Shown here: positions 18,614 through 27,706 of the stretch, in pieces
Layout of the letters: every line of letters starts with the position of its first letter
Position numbering within the stretch: the stretch's first letter is position 1
Source: Variovorax sp. OAS795
Lineage (GTDB): Bacteria; Pseudomonadota; Gammaproteobacteria; Burkholderiales; Burkholderiaceae_C
DNA: 64,000 bases
NCBI RefSeq assembly: GCF_040546685.1
Contig: NZ_JBEPOH010000001.1
Coordinates: 3,348,001-3,412,000 of the forward strand
Direction of reading: 5' to 3'
The notes under the pieces: generated by a model
What the model saw: the letters and a program-made list of their open reading frames with translations, nothing else
The model's database searches: none
Told to the model about the DNA's origin: nothing
Made by a program: the position numbers and the translations under genes

Positions 18614-19991
18614 CGCGGCCCCCTTCTGCCTGGCTGGACGCGGCCACGGCCTGCAGCGTCGCCAGCGTGGCGTCGACCAGCAGGTCGATCTCGCCGTCGC
18701 CGATCGCATAGGGCGGCATGAGGTAGACGGTCGCACCGATCGGGCGCATCAGCAGACCGTTCGCGCGTGCGGCCATGTGAAAGCGCTCCGCGAACCGGAC
18801 ACCGGGCTCGCGCACGTCGAAAGCCGTGATCATCCCGCGCTGGCGCAGGTGATCGACGGGCATGCCGGGGAGCCCTTCGCGCAGCCGGCCCATCAACCGT
18901 TCGGCGCGCGCGCGGTTGCGATGCAGCGCGTCTTCCTGCTCGAACAGGTCGAGCGTCGCAATGGCCGCGCGGCAGGCCAGCGCATTGCCGGTGTAGGAAT
19001 GGGAATGCAGGAAGCTGCGCGCCACGTCGTCGTCCACGAAGCCTTCGTAGATCGCGTCGCGCGTCATCACCAGCGCGAGCGGCAAATAGCCGCCGCTGAT
19101 GCCTTTGGACAGGCAGAGAAAGTCGGGCCAGATGCCGGCCTGCTCGCACGCGAAGAAAGTGCCGGTGCGCCCGCAGCCGACCGCAATCTCGTCGGCGATG
19201 AGGTGCACCTCGTAGCGGTCGCACAGCGCGCGCACGAGGCGCAGGTACTCGGGGTCATGCATCGCCATGCCGGTGGCGCATTGCACCAGCGGCTCGACGA
19301 TCACCGCGGCAATCGATGCATGCCGCTCGGCCAGCAGCGCTTCGAGCTCGGCGGCTGCGCGGCGCGCCACGGCAAGGGCGTCCTCCCCCGGCCGTGCGGT
19401 CCGTGCGTCGGGCGAGGCGACCAGGTGCGCGTTCGCGAGCAAGGGCGCATAAGCGTCGCGGAACACCGGCACGTCGGTCACGTGCAGCGCGCCCAGCGTT
19501 TCGCCGTGGTAGCCGCGCCGCACCGCGACGAACGCCTGCTTGCCACTGCGACCCGCATTGCGCCATGCGTGGAAGCTCATCTTCAATGCGATCTCCACCG
19601 CCGATGCGCCGTCGGAGGCATAGAAGCAATGGCCCAGTGCGTGGCCGGTCAGCGCGGCGAGCCGCTCGGCCAGTTCGACGGCCGGCGCGTGCGTGCAGCC
19701 GGCCAGCATCACATGCGCAAGCTTGTCGAGCTGGTCCTTGAGCGCGGCGTTGATGGCCGGATGCGCATGGCCGAAGAGGTTGACCCACCACGAACTTGTC
19801 GCGTCCATGTACCGGTGCCCGTCGTGGTCATACAGCCAGACGCCCTCCCCGCGTGCCATGGGCAACGGCGGCACCGCTTCGAGCCGGATGCTCTGCGTGC
19901 ACGGGTGCCAGACATGGCGCCTGCTGCGTTGTTGCCAGGCGGCATTTTTCGACGCCGGGGGCATCGGGGAAGAAGCGTTCGTCGGTGGCAT
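18597..19991 (-). CDS. bioA: Adenosylmethionine-8-amino-7-oxononanoate aminotransferase
   Basis: 464 residues. Class III PLP aminotransferase that uses S-adenosylmethionine as amino donor to make diaminopelargonic acid. Signatures: HVWHPCTQ near the start, [35 protein letters not shown], and the PLP lysine in [13 protein letters not shown]. It is the first gene of the bioA-F-D operon. The 482 bases upstream contain several inverted repeats but no recognisable BirA operator. Confidence 0.96.
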   Translation of the reverse strand: MPPTNASSPMPPASKNAAWQQRSRRHVWHPCTQSIRLEAVPPLPMARGEGVWLYDHDGHRYMDATSSWWVNLFGHAHPAINAALKDQLDKLAHVMLAGCTHAPAVELAERLAALTGHALGHCFYASDGASAVEIALKMSFHAWRNAGRSGKQAFVAVRRGYHGETLGALHVTDVPVFRDAYAPLLANAHLVASPDARTARPGEDALAVARRAAAELEALLAERHASIAAVIVEPLVQCATGMAMHDPEYLRLVRALCDRYEVHLIADEIAVGCGRTGTFFACEQAGIWPDFLCLSKGISGGYLPLALVMTRDAIYEGFVDDDVARSFLHSHSYTGNALACRAAIATLDLFEQEDALHRNRARAERLMGRLREGLPGMPVDHLRQRGMITAFDVREPGVRFAERFHMAARANGLLMRPIGATVYLMPPYAIGDGEIDLLVDATLATLQAVAASSQAEGGRDVALA

Positions 19992-20473
19992 CCAGGCATT
20001 CCGTGGGGGCGAGGCGCGGGATGGTATCGGTGCAAATCCGCTGCGGCAAACCGATGGCGCGCGGGTGAAAAAGCGCGGGTTTCAGCGACGTAGGGCGGCG
20101 TACACGGCCCGTTCGGAACGACATCGCGCAGCTGGGCGGCTTGCGATGCAAAGGGGAGCCACCGAGGAGGATGCAAGTTGTCTTGGCGGCGACAAAGAAA
20201 GCTGGCGAATGTCGGGTACTTACCCACCACCCCACGGTAAATCCCGAGATCGGACGCAGACCTGTCCGATCTGAAATATTCAAGGTGCCTTCTGCGTTCC
20301 GCCCGTTCGGCCGTGCCCGGCATGAGGCTTGGACGACGCCCGCCGTGGGTCCATTCCGACACCGCTGGGGGGACCGTGGATGGACAAGGAAGGCTCGTCA
20401 ACAACTCTTCCTGAAGGCCGCGAAGCACTGACTTTTTGTGCGGCCCGAATGAAGCTTGGAAGGATCGGTCGCC
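19992..20473. other. Intergenic region between bioA and udgX with clustered dyads
   Basis: No gene is supported in these 482 bases; open frames on both strands lack recognisable family features. Three perfect dyads stand out: TTGTC-N8-GACAA (20178-20195), GGGTA-CT-TACCC (20214-20225) and AGATCGGAC-N8-GTCCGATCT (20247-20272). The region holds the promoters of two divergent genes, but I cannot assign -35/-10 boxes with confidence. The GGTACTTACCC core occurs again upstream of guaB (49468-49478). Confidence 0.6.
20247..20272. repeat. 26-bp interrupted palindrome
   Basis: A 9-bp arm AGATCGGAC, an eight-base spacer, then the exact reverse complement. There is no T-run, so an operator is more likely than a terminator. 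It lies about 255 bases before bioA and 202 before udgX. The bound protein is unknown. Confidence 0.55.
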
Positions 20474-21172
20474 GTGTCCCATCGCAACGAAGCCACTGCC
20501 GCGCTCAAGGCGCTGAGCGTGGCCACGGACGCGTGCCGGGAGTGCCCGCTGGGCGAGCCCGCCACGCAGTCGGTGTTCGGCGAAGGTCCTGTCGGCGCAG
20601 TGTTGATGGTGGTGGGCGAGCAGCCGGGCGACAAGGAAGACCTGGTGGGCCGCCCTTTCGTCGGCCCTGCGGGCAAGCTGTTCGACCGCGCCGTCGCCGA
20701 GCTCGGCTGGTCGCGCGAACAGCACTACGTGACCAACGCGGTGAAGCATTTCAAGTACGAGCTGCGCGGCAAGCGCCGCATCCACAAGACACCGGGCCAG
20801 CGCGAGGCCGAAGCCTGCCACCACTGGCTGGAGAGTGAAATGGATCTCGTGCGGCCGCAGGCCTTTCTCGCGTTGGGCGCGACAGCCGCGCGCTCCCTGC
20901 TGCGCCGCCCGGTCGCGGTGATGAAGGAGCGCGGCCGGTGGCTCGAGGACGAGGCGACGGGCCGCCGCGTGCTGGTCACGCTGCACCCCTCCGCCCTGCT
21001 GCGCGGCGACCCCGCGCAACGCGAAGCCGCATGGGCCGCCTGGCTCAAGGACCTGTCGGTCGCGTCCAGCCTGGTGAAGAAGGCGGCAAGAAAACTTGCC
21101 GCAGGACAGCCTTCGTCACCGAAGCCGGCCGCAAGTCATGCCCGGCGCCGGGTGCGCATGGTGATGGAATAG
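20474..21172 (+). CDS. UdgX-type uracil-DNA glycosylase/cross-linker
   Basis: 232 residues from the GTG at 20474, which has GGAAGGA nine bases upstream; a TTG at 20456 is the only alternative. Family 4-like uracil-DNA glycosylase fold with GEQPGDKED (about 48-56) and LHPSALLR near residue 180. The loop K100-R-R-I-H104 is the hallmark of UdgX, in which this His forms a covalent bond to the uracil-derived abasic site. Only three cysteines are present (21, 24, 115). His92 lies where ordinary family 4 enzymes have another cluster cysteine, consistent with a Cys3-His iron-sulfur site as I recall for UdgX. The 3' end overlaps the convergent alkB-like gene by 37 bases. Confidence 0.9.
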   Translation: MSHRNEATAALKALSVATDACRECPLGEPATQSVFGEGPVGAVLMVVGEQPGDKEDLVGRPFVGPAGKLFDRAVAELGWSREQHYVTNAVKHFKYELRGKRRIHKTPGQREAEACHHWLESEMDLVRPQAFLALGATAARSLLRRPVAVMKERGRWLEDEATGRRVLVTLHPSALLRGDPAQREAAWAAWLKDLSVASSLVKKAARKLAAGQPSSPKPAASHARRRVRMVME

Positions 21173-21744
21173 CGCAGCGCCTCGGTCGGCGCAATGCTGT
21201 GCTGCCACGCCCAGCGCGCCTCGCCGCGCAGCATGTAGATGGAGCGCGGTTCGATCAGCAACTGCAGGCTGGCGGGCGCGGACGCACTGGCCGGCGGATA
21301 CGGCCGCAGCTGCATGACCGCGCTGCTGCGGAGAGAGACGCCCACGATGTCCTCGAAGTCGGGCACGTCGCGGTGCCAGCCGAGCGGCGTGCCGGGCCGG
21401 TATTCGGACAGCAGCACGTGCGTGAAGTCTTCGGGCGCCATGCCCATCCATGCCGCCACTCTTGCGCGCAGCGGGTGCAGCGCCTCCGGCAGCGGCGGAC
21501 CGGGGCGCAGGCGGTGGTTGTCGAAGTCGTAGCTGCCGCCGAATCCGATGCCGCGCCGGCGCGCCGTGTATTCCTTGTAGCGCATCTCGCGCAGCGGAAA
21601 TTCCTGCACGATGCGCAGCAGCGCGTCCTCCTCGGCGTGCGTGAGAAATTCGCGCTCGTAGCGCAGCCCTTCGATGGCCGTTGCCGGCGCCTCACCGAAC
21701 AGGTCGGGCTCGTCGGCCAACTGGACGCGGCTAGCGGACCGCAT
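21136..21744 (-). CDS. AlkB-like 2-oxoglutarate/Fe(II) dioxygenase
   Basis: 202 residues. Oxidative demethylation repair of alkylated bases is the expected role. Iron ligands His124, Asp126 (GWHRDVPDF) and His182 (WQHSIAP) are present, with the 2-oxoglutarate arginine pair Arg191-x5-Arg197 (RYSITMR). The start MRSASRVQLADEP lies inside the last codons of the upstream helicase, a 14-base overlap, so both are probably on one SOS-controlled transcript. It also overlaps udgX tail to tail. It resembles the short ALKBH-type group more than E. coli AlkB. Confidence 0.9.
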   Translation of the reverse strand: MRSASRVQLADEPDLFGEAPATAIEGLRYEREFLTHAEEDALLRIVQEFPLREMRYKEYTARRRGIGFGGSYDFDNHRLRPGPPLPEALHPLRARVAAWMGMAPEDFTHVLLSEYRPGTPLGWHRDVPDFEDIVGVSLRSSAVMQLRPYPPASASAPASLQLLIEPRSIYMLRGEARWAWQHSIAPTEALRYSITMRTRRRA

Positions 21745-24073
21745 CGGCGCTCTCTCCTTTCTTGCCTGCCGCTTGCGCGCCGCCCAGGCGCAACTCCCAC
21801 CACGGCGGCAGCAACTCGCGGATCTCGGCGCGCGCAAAGCGGTCGTCCAGCAGGTGCAGCACGCCCCGGTCCTGCTCGGTGCGAATGACCCGGCCGGCCG
21901 CCTGCACCACCTTTTGCAGGCCGGGATAGAGGTAGGTGTATTCGTAGCCCTTGCCGAAGCGCGCCTGCATGCGCTCGCGCGTGATTTCGTTCAGGGCGTT
22001 GTACTGCGGCAGTCCCAGGCTCGCGACGAAGGCGCCGACCAGGCGGCTGCCGGGCAGGTCGATGCCTTCGCCGAACGCGCCGCCGAGCACGGCGAAGCCG
22101 ATGCCCCGGCCGCCCACCTCGAAGCGCGCGACGAAGTCGTGGCGCTCGGCCTCGGCCATGCCGCGCGTCTGCGCCCAGACCGGCACCCCGGGGTGCCTCG
22201 CGAGGAACGCGGCGCAGGCTTTTTCCAGGTAGTCGAAGCTGCTGAAGAACGCGAGGTAGTTGCCCGGCAGGCGCTCGAACTGGGCACCGATGATCTCCGC
22301 CACGCTGCGCAGCGAGCCCGCGCGATCGCGGAACCGGGTCGACACGTGGGTGGCCACCTCGACCCGCAATTGGTGGCCGTGGAACGGCGAGGCGACATCG
22401 AGCAGCAGCGTTTCCGGCGGCAGGCCGAGTGCATCGCGGTAGAACCCGAACGGAGACAGGGTGCCCGAGAAGCAGGTGACGGAGCTGGCCTCGGCAAAGC
22501 GCGGTTCGAGGAACGGCGCGGGCACGAGGTTGCGGATCGCCAGGCTGCGCTGCTGCTGGTCTTGCGCGGGCCCCAGCGTGCGCTCGAACACCGAGTGGTC
22601 GTCGAAGGCTTCGGCGAGCCGGGCGAACTGCAGTGCATCGAAGAAGAAGCGCTGCAGCGGGCCTTGCGCGGCATCCGGCGTGGCGGCGAAGTACTCGCCC
22701 ATGGCAGTGTTGGCCGCCTGCAAGGCGCGCGCGAAGCGTTCGGGTATCTCGTCGGCGGTGTCGTACGACTCGGTCTGCGATTGCTGCACCGTGTCCCACT
22801 CGCGGTACAGCCGGCCGAGTGCGCCGCGCACCGTGGCAGGCGCGGCGCGGTGGGCTTCCTCGAGCGCCGGGCCGTCGAGCTGCGCGGTGTACATGCCGCG
22901 CGCGCGTTCCAGCAGGTTGTGCGCCTCGTCGACCAGCACGGCCGCGCGCCAGTCGGCGTCTTTCATGGTGGCGTAGAGAAAGGCGCTGCCGTCGAAGTAG
23001 TAGTTGTAGTCGCCGACGATCACGTCGCACCAGTGGGCCATTTCCTGCGCCAGGAAATAGGGGCACACGGTGTGCGCCAGCGCGATGTGACGCAGCGACT
23101 GCCGGTCGAGCCGGGGGGCGCGCGCGGCGTCTTCGCGCGCCGCGGGCAACCGGTCGTAGAAGCCCTTGGCGAGCGGACACGAATCGCCGTTGCACGCCCG
23201 ATCGGGGTACTCGCAGACCTTGTCCCGCGCGGTGAGCTCGAGCACGCGCACCGGGGCGCCTTTTCCCAGCACGCGCAAGGCATCGAGTGCCACGGCCCGG
23301 CCCGAGGTCTTGGCGGTGAGAAAGAAGATCCTGTCGATCTTGCGCGCGGCGCGCGCCTTCAGCAGCGGAAACAGCGTGGCCAGCGTCTTGCCGATGCCGG
23401 TGGGCGCCTGCGCCATGAGGCAGCGGCCGTTCACCGCCGCACGGTAGACGGCCTCGGCCAGTTCGCGCTGTCCGGCGCGGAATTTTCCATGCGGAAATGC
23501 GAGGGCGCCGAGCGCGCTGCCCAGCAAGGCTTGGTGCGCGGCTTCGCTCTGCGCCCAGTCGCTGTAGCGCGCGCACAGGCGCTCGAAGTGCGCCTGCAGC
23601 GCCGTGCGGTCGTGCTCTTCTTCCAGCACGGTTTCCTCGCCTGTTGCAAGGTCGAGGTACACCAGTGCGACGGTGATGCGCTCATGGCCGTGCAGTTCGC
23701 ACAGCATCCAGCCGTAGGTACGGGCCTGGGCCCAGTGCAGTGCGCGGTGGTTCCCGCGGATCGCGTCGAAATCGCCGCGGAAGGTCTTGATTTCTTCGAC
23801 CCGCGGTGCGCGCGGGTCGTAGCCGTCGGCGCGGCCCCGCACCCTGAGTGCGCCGCAATGCGAGACCAGCGCCACTTCGCTCTGGTAGCTTTCGCCGCGC
23901 CGGCCCTGCACGAGCGCGTGGCCGGCCATGCCCTCCAGCGCACTGGGCGCGGGCACGAATCGCAGGTCGAGGTCGCCTGCCTTGGCACCGAAGGCGCACA
24001 GCGCCTTGACGGACACCGTGCGGGCATCGTCGGGCGGCACCACCTGCGGCTTTGTGGAAAGATCCGTGGTCAC
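21731..24073 (-). CDS. PD-(D/E)XK nuclease fused to Rad3/DinG-class iron-sulfur helicase
   Basis: 780 residues from GTG 24073. The N-terminal nuclease-like domain has Asp83 (GRADGYD) and Glu94-Ile-Lys96 (VEEIKTF), a PD-(D/E)XK signature. The helicase follows: Walker A with Lys229 (APTGIGKT), four cysteines of an XPD-type 4Fe-4S domain (KVCEYPDRAC, DSCPLA, TVCPYF), Walker B Asp382 (VDEAHN), and a C-terminal helicase lobe ending PGLQKVVQAAGRVIRTEQDRG. Likely 5'-3' unwinding of damaged DNA coupled to cleavage. An upstream ATG at 24154 would place the LexA box inside the gene, so the GTG is preferred; GTG 24016 is another option. Confidence 0.85.
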   Translation of the reverse strand: MTTDLSTKPQVVPPDDARTVSVKALCAFGAKAGDLDLRFVPAPSALEGMAGHALVQGRRGESYQSEVALVSHCGALRVRGRADGYDPRAPRVEEIKTFRGDFDAIRGNHRALHWAQARTYGWMLCELHGHERITVALVYLDLATGEETVLEEEHDRTALQAHFERLCARYSDWAQSEAAHQALLGSALGALAFPHGKFRAGQRELAEAVYRAAVNGRCLMAQAPTGIGKTLATLFPLLKARAARKIDRIFFLTAKTSGRAVALDALRVLGKGAPVRVLELTARDKVCEYPDRACNGDSCPLAKGFYDRLPAAREDAARAPRLDRQSLRHIALAHTVCPYFLAQEMAHWCDVIVGDYNYYFDGSAFLYATMKDADWRAAVLVDEAHNLLERARGMYTAQLDGPALEEAHRAAPATVRGALGRLYREWDTVQQSQTESYDTADEIPERFARALQAANTAMGEYFAATPDAAQGPLQRFFFDALQFARLAEAFDDHSVFERTLGPAQDQQQRSLAIRNLVPAPFLEPRFAEASSVTCFSGTLSPFGFYRDALGLPPETLLLDVASPFHGHQLRVEVATHVSTRFRDRAGSLRSVAEIIGAQFERLPGNYLAFFSSFDYLEKACAAFLARHPGVPVWAQTRGMAEAERHDFVARFEVGGRGIGFAVLGGAFGEGIDLPGSRLVGAFVASLGLPQYNALNEITRERMQARFGKGYEYTYLYPGLQKVVQAAGRVIRTEQDRGVLHLLDDRFARAEIRELLPPWWELRLGGAQAAGKKGESADAVR

Positions 24074-24079
24074 TGCGTG

Positions 24080-24095
24080 CTGTATAAAACAACAG
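24080..24095 (-). promoter_or_regulatory. LexA (SOS) box of the nuclease-helicase gene
   Basis: CTGT-ATAAAACA-ACAG, a perfect CTGT-N8-ACAG box of the E. coli/betaproteobacterial type with an AT-rich spacer. It ends 6 bases before the proposed GTG start and overlaps TATACT-like -10 sequence on the minus strand. SOS control of the helicase and the coupled alkB-like gene is expected. Confidence 0.87.
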
Positions 24096-24172
24096 TATAA
24101 CTGCCCCGGCAGAGCCCTGTGCCGCAATAAGCGTCTCGGGGCCTTCTCCGACACAAAGGACCTCTGATTTGG

Positions 24173-24193
24173 GCAAAACTTGAAAAGTTTTGC
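24173..24193 (+). repeat. 21-bp perfect dyad before the hybrid kinase
   Basis: GCAAAACTT-GAA-AAGTTTTGC: two exact 9-bp arms around three bases, 18 bases before the ATG at 24212. It is AT-rich against a very GC-rich background. It could be an operator or a hairpin in the mRNA leader that affects translation of the kinase. Confidence 0.6.
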
Positions 24194-24211
24194 TTACAAA
24201 TCTTTCCGTGA

Positions 24212-27200
24212 ATGAAAACTCCGACCGCGATCGACCCCGATGATTTCGAGCGCCTCCTGAGCCGCAACCTCAAGTGGCCCCTGCTGGGTGGCCTGGTCGG
24301 GGCGCTGGTGTTCGTCGCGCTGATCGTGTTCCTGCTGTCGGCCATCAGCCGGGTCGAATCCACCGATCGCGTCGTGCGCACCGCGACCGAACTGCAGCGC
24401 CGCACCATCGACATGGAAACCGGCCTGCGCGGATTCCTCATCACCGGCGAGGAGAGTTTTCTCGAACCGTACCAGAGCGCCCTGCCACGGATCAAGGGCG
24501 ACATCGAATCGCTCAGGGGCCAGGTGTCGGACAACCGGCAGCAGGGTGAGCGGGTCGGCCGCATCGCCGCGCTGCAAGCCGAATGGAACGAATTCGCACG
24601 CGAGATGATCGCCGCACGCCGCAGCGGTGGCGACTACCAGCAGCTGGTGCGGCAGGGCCGGGGCAAGCGGCTGACCGACGACATGCGCGCGGAGTTCACG
24701 GCGTTCATGGACACCGAACAGGGCCTGCGCTTCCAGCGCAACGAGGAGGCCAATCGCACGAGCTGGATGGTGGTGGGCGTCTTCATGCTCTTCACGCTGG
24801 TGTTCACGGGCCTGGTGGCCTACTTCGGCCGGCGGCAGCTCATGAGGCTGTCGGCCAGCTACGACGCGGTGCTCCAGGAGCAGGCCGGGCATGCCGAGCG
24901 GCTCGCGCAGCAGGCCTGGCTGCGCAGCGCGCAGACCGAACTGGTGGGCGAACTCGTCGGCGAGTTGAGCGCGAACGACCTCGGCCGCAAGGTGCTCGCG
25001 TTCTTCTCGCGGCGCCTGGGCAGCGCGGTCGGCGCGCTGTACGTGAGGGAACGCCACGGCACGCTGCGCCGTGCCGCGAGCTACGGCTTCTCGATGGAGG
25101 CCGAGGCCACGCCGCAGGTCTTCTCGCCCACGCAGAGCTTGGTCGGCCAGGCCGCGGCCGAGCGGCGGCGCATGCTGGTGGAGCCCATCCAGGCCGATTA
25201 CCTGAAGGTCAATTCCGGCCTCGGCGAAATGGCTCCTTCGGCCGTGCTGCTGGTGCCGGTGTCGAGCGACGGCCTCGTGAATGGCGTGGTCGAGCTCGGC
25301 CTGCCCGGCCCACCCGACGCGCGGACCAACGAACTGCTCGACCTGGTGGCCGAGGACATCGGCGCTTCTCTCGCGGCGGCGCGCTACCGCGAACAGCTGC
25401 AGGATGCGCTGGCCGAAACGCAGCAGCTCAACGAGGAACTGCAGGTGCAGCAGGAAGAACTGCGCACGGCCAACGAGGAACTCGAGGAGCAGTCGCGCGC
25501 GCTGCGGGCCTCGCAGGCCATGCTGGAAAACCAGCAGGCCGAGCTGGAGCAGACCAACAGCCAGCTCTCCGAGCGCACCGAGGCGCTGGACCAGCGCAAC
25601 GCCGCGCTGCGCCGCGTGCAGCGCGACCTCGAAGACCGGGCCGACGAGCTGCAGCGCGCCAGCCGCTACAAGTCGGAATTCCTCGCCAACATGTCGCACG
25701 AGCTGCGCACCCCGCTCAACAGCGCGCTGATCCTGGCCAAGCTGCTCGGCGACAACCCGCAGGGCAACCTGAGCCCCGAGCAGGTGAAGTTCGCGGAATC
25801 GATCTACTCGTCGGGCAACGACCTGCTGGTGCTGATCAACGACATCCTCGACATCTCCAAGGTCGAGGCGGGCAAGCTCGAAGTCGTGATCGAGGATGTG
25901 GCGCTCGACAGGCTGGCCCAGAGCCTGGAGCGCACCTTCGGCCCGCTCGCGGCCGAGAAGCGCCTGGGCTTCAAGCTGACGATGCATCCGGACGTGCCCG
26001 CTTCGCTGGCGACCGACCGCCACCGTGTCGAGCAGATCCTCAAGAACCTGCTGTCCAATGCGCTCAAGTTCACCGACAGCGGCGAAGTGGCGCTGGTGGT
26101 TTCCGCCGCACCTGAGGGCGGCGCGGTGTTCGCGGTTTCCGACTCGGGCATCGGCATTGCGCCCGAACAGCAGGGGCTGATCTTCGAAGCCTTTCACCAG
26201 GCCGACGGCACCACGAGTCGCCGCTACGGCGGCACCGGCCTCGGCCTTTCGATCTCGCGCGACCTCACCCGGCTTCTGGGCGGAACGCTGTCGGTGCAGA
26301 GCCAGCCCGGCCAGGGCAGCACCTTCACGCTGCAGCTCCCGGCGGTGGCGCCGCAGGCGTCCGAGCGCGGGCCGGCCCCGGTGCCCAAGCCTGCAGCGGC
26401 TTCGGCGGCTCGCGCGCCCTCGCCCTTCACGTCCTCCGTGTCGCACGGGCATGGCGCTGCGCCGGTCGCGGCCCCGCCGCCGCAGTTCTCCGACGACCGT
26501 GCCCTGCCGCGCGACCAGGTGCGCCGTGTGCTGGTGATCGAGGACGAGCCGCAGTTCGCGCACATCCTCTACGACCTGGCGCACGAGCTCGGCTACCGCT
26601 GCCTGGTGGCGCATGGTGCGGCCGACGGCTTCGAGCTGGCGCAGCAGTTCCTGCCCGACGCCATCCTGCTGGACATGCGCCTGCCGGACAGCACCGGCCT
26701 GGACGTGCTGCAGCGCCTGAAGGATTCGCCCCGCACGCGCCACATTCCGATCCACGTGGTCTCGGCCGCAGACAACGCGCAGGCCGCGGCGCTGCACATG
26801 GGGGCCATCGGCTACGCGCAGAAGCCGGCCACGCGCGAAGAGCTGATGCAGGTGTTCGCCCGGCTCGAGGACAAGCTCACGCAGAAGGTCAAGACCGTGC
26901 TGCTGGTCGAGGACGACGCGCTGCAGCGCGAAAGCGTGATCCGGCTGATCGGCGACGAAGACATCGAGATCATCGCCGTGGGCTCGGGCGAAGAGGCGCT
27001 CGAGCTGCTGCGCAAGCGCGTCTTCGACTGCATGATCACCGACCTGCACCTGCCGGACATGCAGGGCGGCGAACTGCTCAAGCGCATGGCGGCCGAAGAG
27101 ATCGTCTCGTTCCCGCCCGTCATCGTCTATACCGGCCGCAACCTCACGCGCGACGAGGAGGCCGAGCTGCAGCGCTATTCGCGCTCGATCATCATCAAGG

Positions 27201-27706
27201 GCGCGCGCTCGCCGGAACGCCTGCTCGACGAGGTGACCTTGTTCCTGCACAAGGTGGAAGCCGAGCTTTCCAGCGAGCGCCAGGGCATGCTCAAGGCTGC
27301 GCGCGGGCGCGACCGCATCTTCGAGGGCCGCACCATCCTGCTGGTGGACGACGACGTGCGCAACATCTTCGCGCTGACCAGCGCGCTGGAGCAGCGCGGC
27401 GCGGTGGTGGAAATCGGCCGCAATGGCCGCGAGGCGCTCGAAAAGCTCGGGCAGGTGCCCGAGATCGACCTGGTGCTGATGGACGTCATGATGCCGGAGA
27501 TGGATGGCCTGGAGGCCACGCGCCGGCTGCGCGCCGACCCGCGCTTCGAGAAGCTGCCGGTGATCGCCATCACCGCCAAGGCCATGAAGGACGACCGCGA
27601 GCAGTGCCTGGCCGCCGGCGCCAGCGACTACCTGGCCAAGCCTGTGGATTTGGAGCGGCTGTTCTCGCTTCTGCGCGTGTGGATGCCGAAAATGGAACGG
27701 CTGTGA
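24212..27706 (+). CDS. CHASE3-GAF hybrid histidine kinase with three receivers
   Basis: 1164 residues. A transmembrane helix at about 26-48, a periplasmic CHASE3 domain to about 185 ([20 protein letters not shown] is the family signature), a second helix at about 188-208, GAF at about 250-395, a long coiled coil at about 395-485, HisKA with His496 ([11 protein letters not shown]), and an ATPase domain to about 715. Three receivers follow with Asp821, Asp944 and Asp1091. First gene of an operon with CheR-like, CheB-like, receiver-kinase and lone-receiver genes. Three receivers on one kinase point to a branched or buffered phosphorelay. The signal is unknown. Confidence 0.94.
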   Translation: MKTPTAIDPDDFERLLSRNLKWPLLGGLVGALVFVALIVFLLSAISRVESTDRVVRTATELQRRTIDMETGLRGFLITGEESFLEPYQSALPRIKGDIESLRGQVSDNRQQGERVGRIAALQAEWNEFAREMIAARRSGGDYQQLVRQGRGKRLTDDMRAEFTAFMDTEQGLRFQRNEEANRTSWMVVGVFMLFTLVFTGLVAYFGRRQLMRLSASYDAVLQEQAGHAERLAQQAWLRSAQTELVGELVGELSANDLGRKVLAFFSRRLGSAVGALYVRERHGTLRRAASYGFSMEAEATPQVFSPTQSLVGQAAAERRRMLVEPIQADYLKVNSGLGEMAPSAVLLVPVSSDGLVNGVVELGLPGPPDARTNELLDLVAEDIGASLAAARYREQLQDALAETQQLNEELQVQQEELRTANEELEEQSRALRASQAMLENQQAELEQTNSQLSERTEALDQRNAALRRVQRDLEDRADELQRASRYKSEFLANMSHELRTPLNSALILAKLLGDNPQGNLSPEQVKFAESIYSSGNDLLVLINDILDISKVEAGKLEVVIEDVALDRLAQSLERTFGPLAAEKRLGFKLTMHPDVPASLATDRHRVEQILKNLLSNALKFTDSGEVALVVSAAPEGGAVFAVSDSGIGIAPEQQGLIFEAFHQADGTTSRRYGGTGLGLSISRDLTRLLGGTLSVQSQPGQGSTFTLQLPAVAPQASERGPAPVPKPAAASAARAPSPFTSSVSHGHGAAPVAAPPPQFSDDRALPRDQVRRVLVIEDEPQFAHILYDLAHELGYRCLVAHGAADGFELAQQFLPDAILLDMRLPDSTGLDVLQRLKDSPRTRHIPIHVVSAADNAQAAALHMGAIGYAQKPATREELMQVFARLEDKLTQKVKTVLLVEDDALQRESVIRLIGDEDIEIIAVGSGEEALELLRKRVFDCMITDLHLPDMQGGELLKRMAAEEIVSFPPVIVYTGRNLTRDEEAELQRYSRSIIIKGARSPERLLDEVTLFLHKVEAELSSERQGMLKAARGRDRIFEGRTILLVDDDVRNIFALTSALEQRGAVVEIGRNGREALEKLGQVPEIDLVLMDVMMPEMDGLEATRRLRADPRFEKLPVIAITAKAMKDDREQCLAAGASDYLAKPVDLERLFSLLRVWMPKMERL

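Noticed and set aside
16684..19991. Incomplete biotin pathway as a sign of auxotrophy
   Set aside because: bioB and bioC are often encoded elsewhere on the chromosome in this group; a 64-kb window cannot show absence.
20027..20050. Cobalamin-riboswitch-like string (GGTGCAAATCCG with flanking G/C) on the + strand
   Set aside because: Only this short core resembles the riboswitch; no B12 box follows, and the downstream gene (udgX) has no link to cobalamin. Treated as chance.
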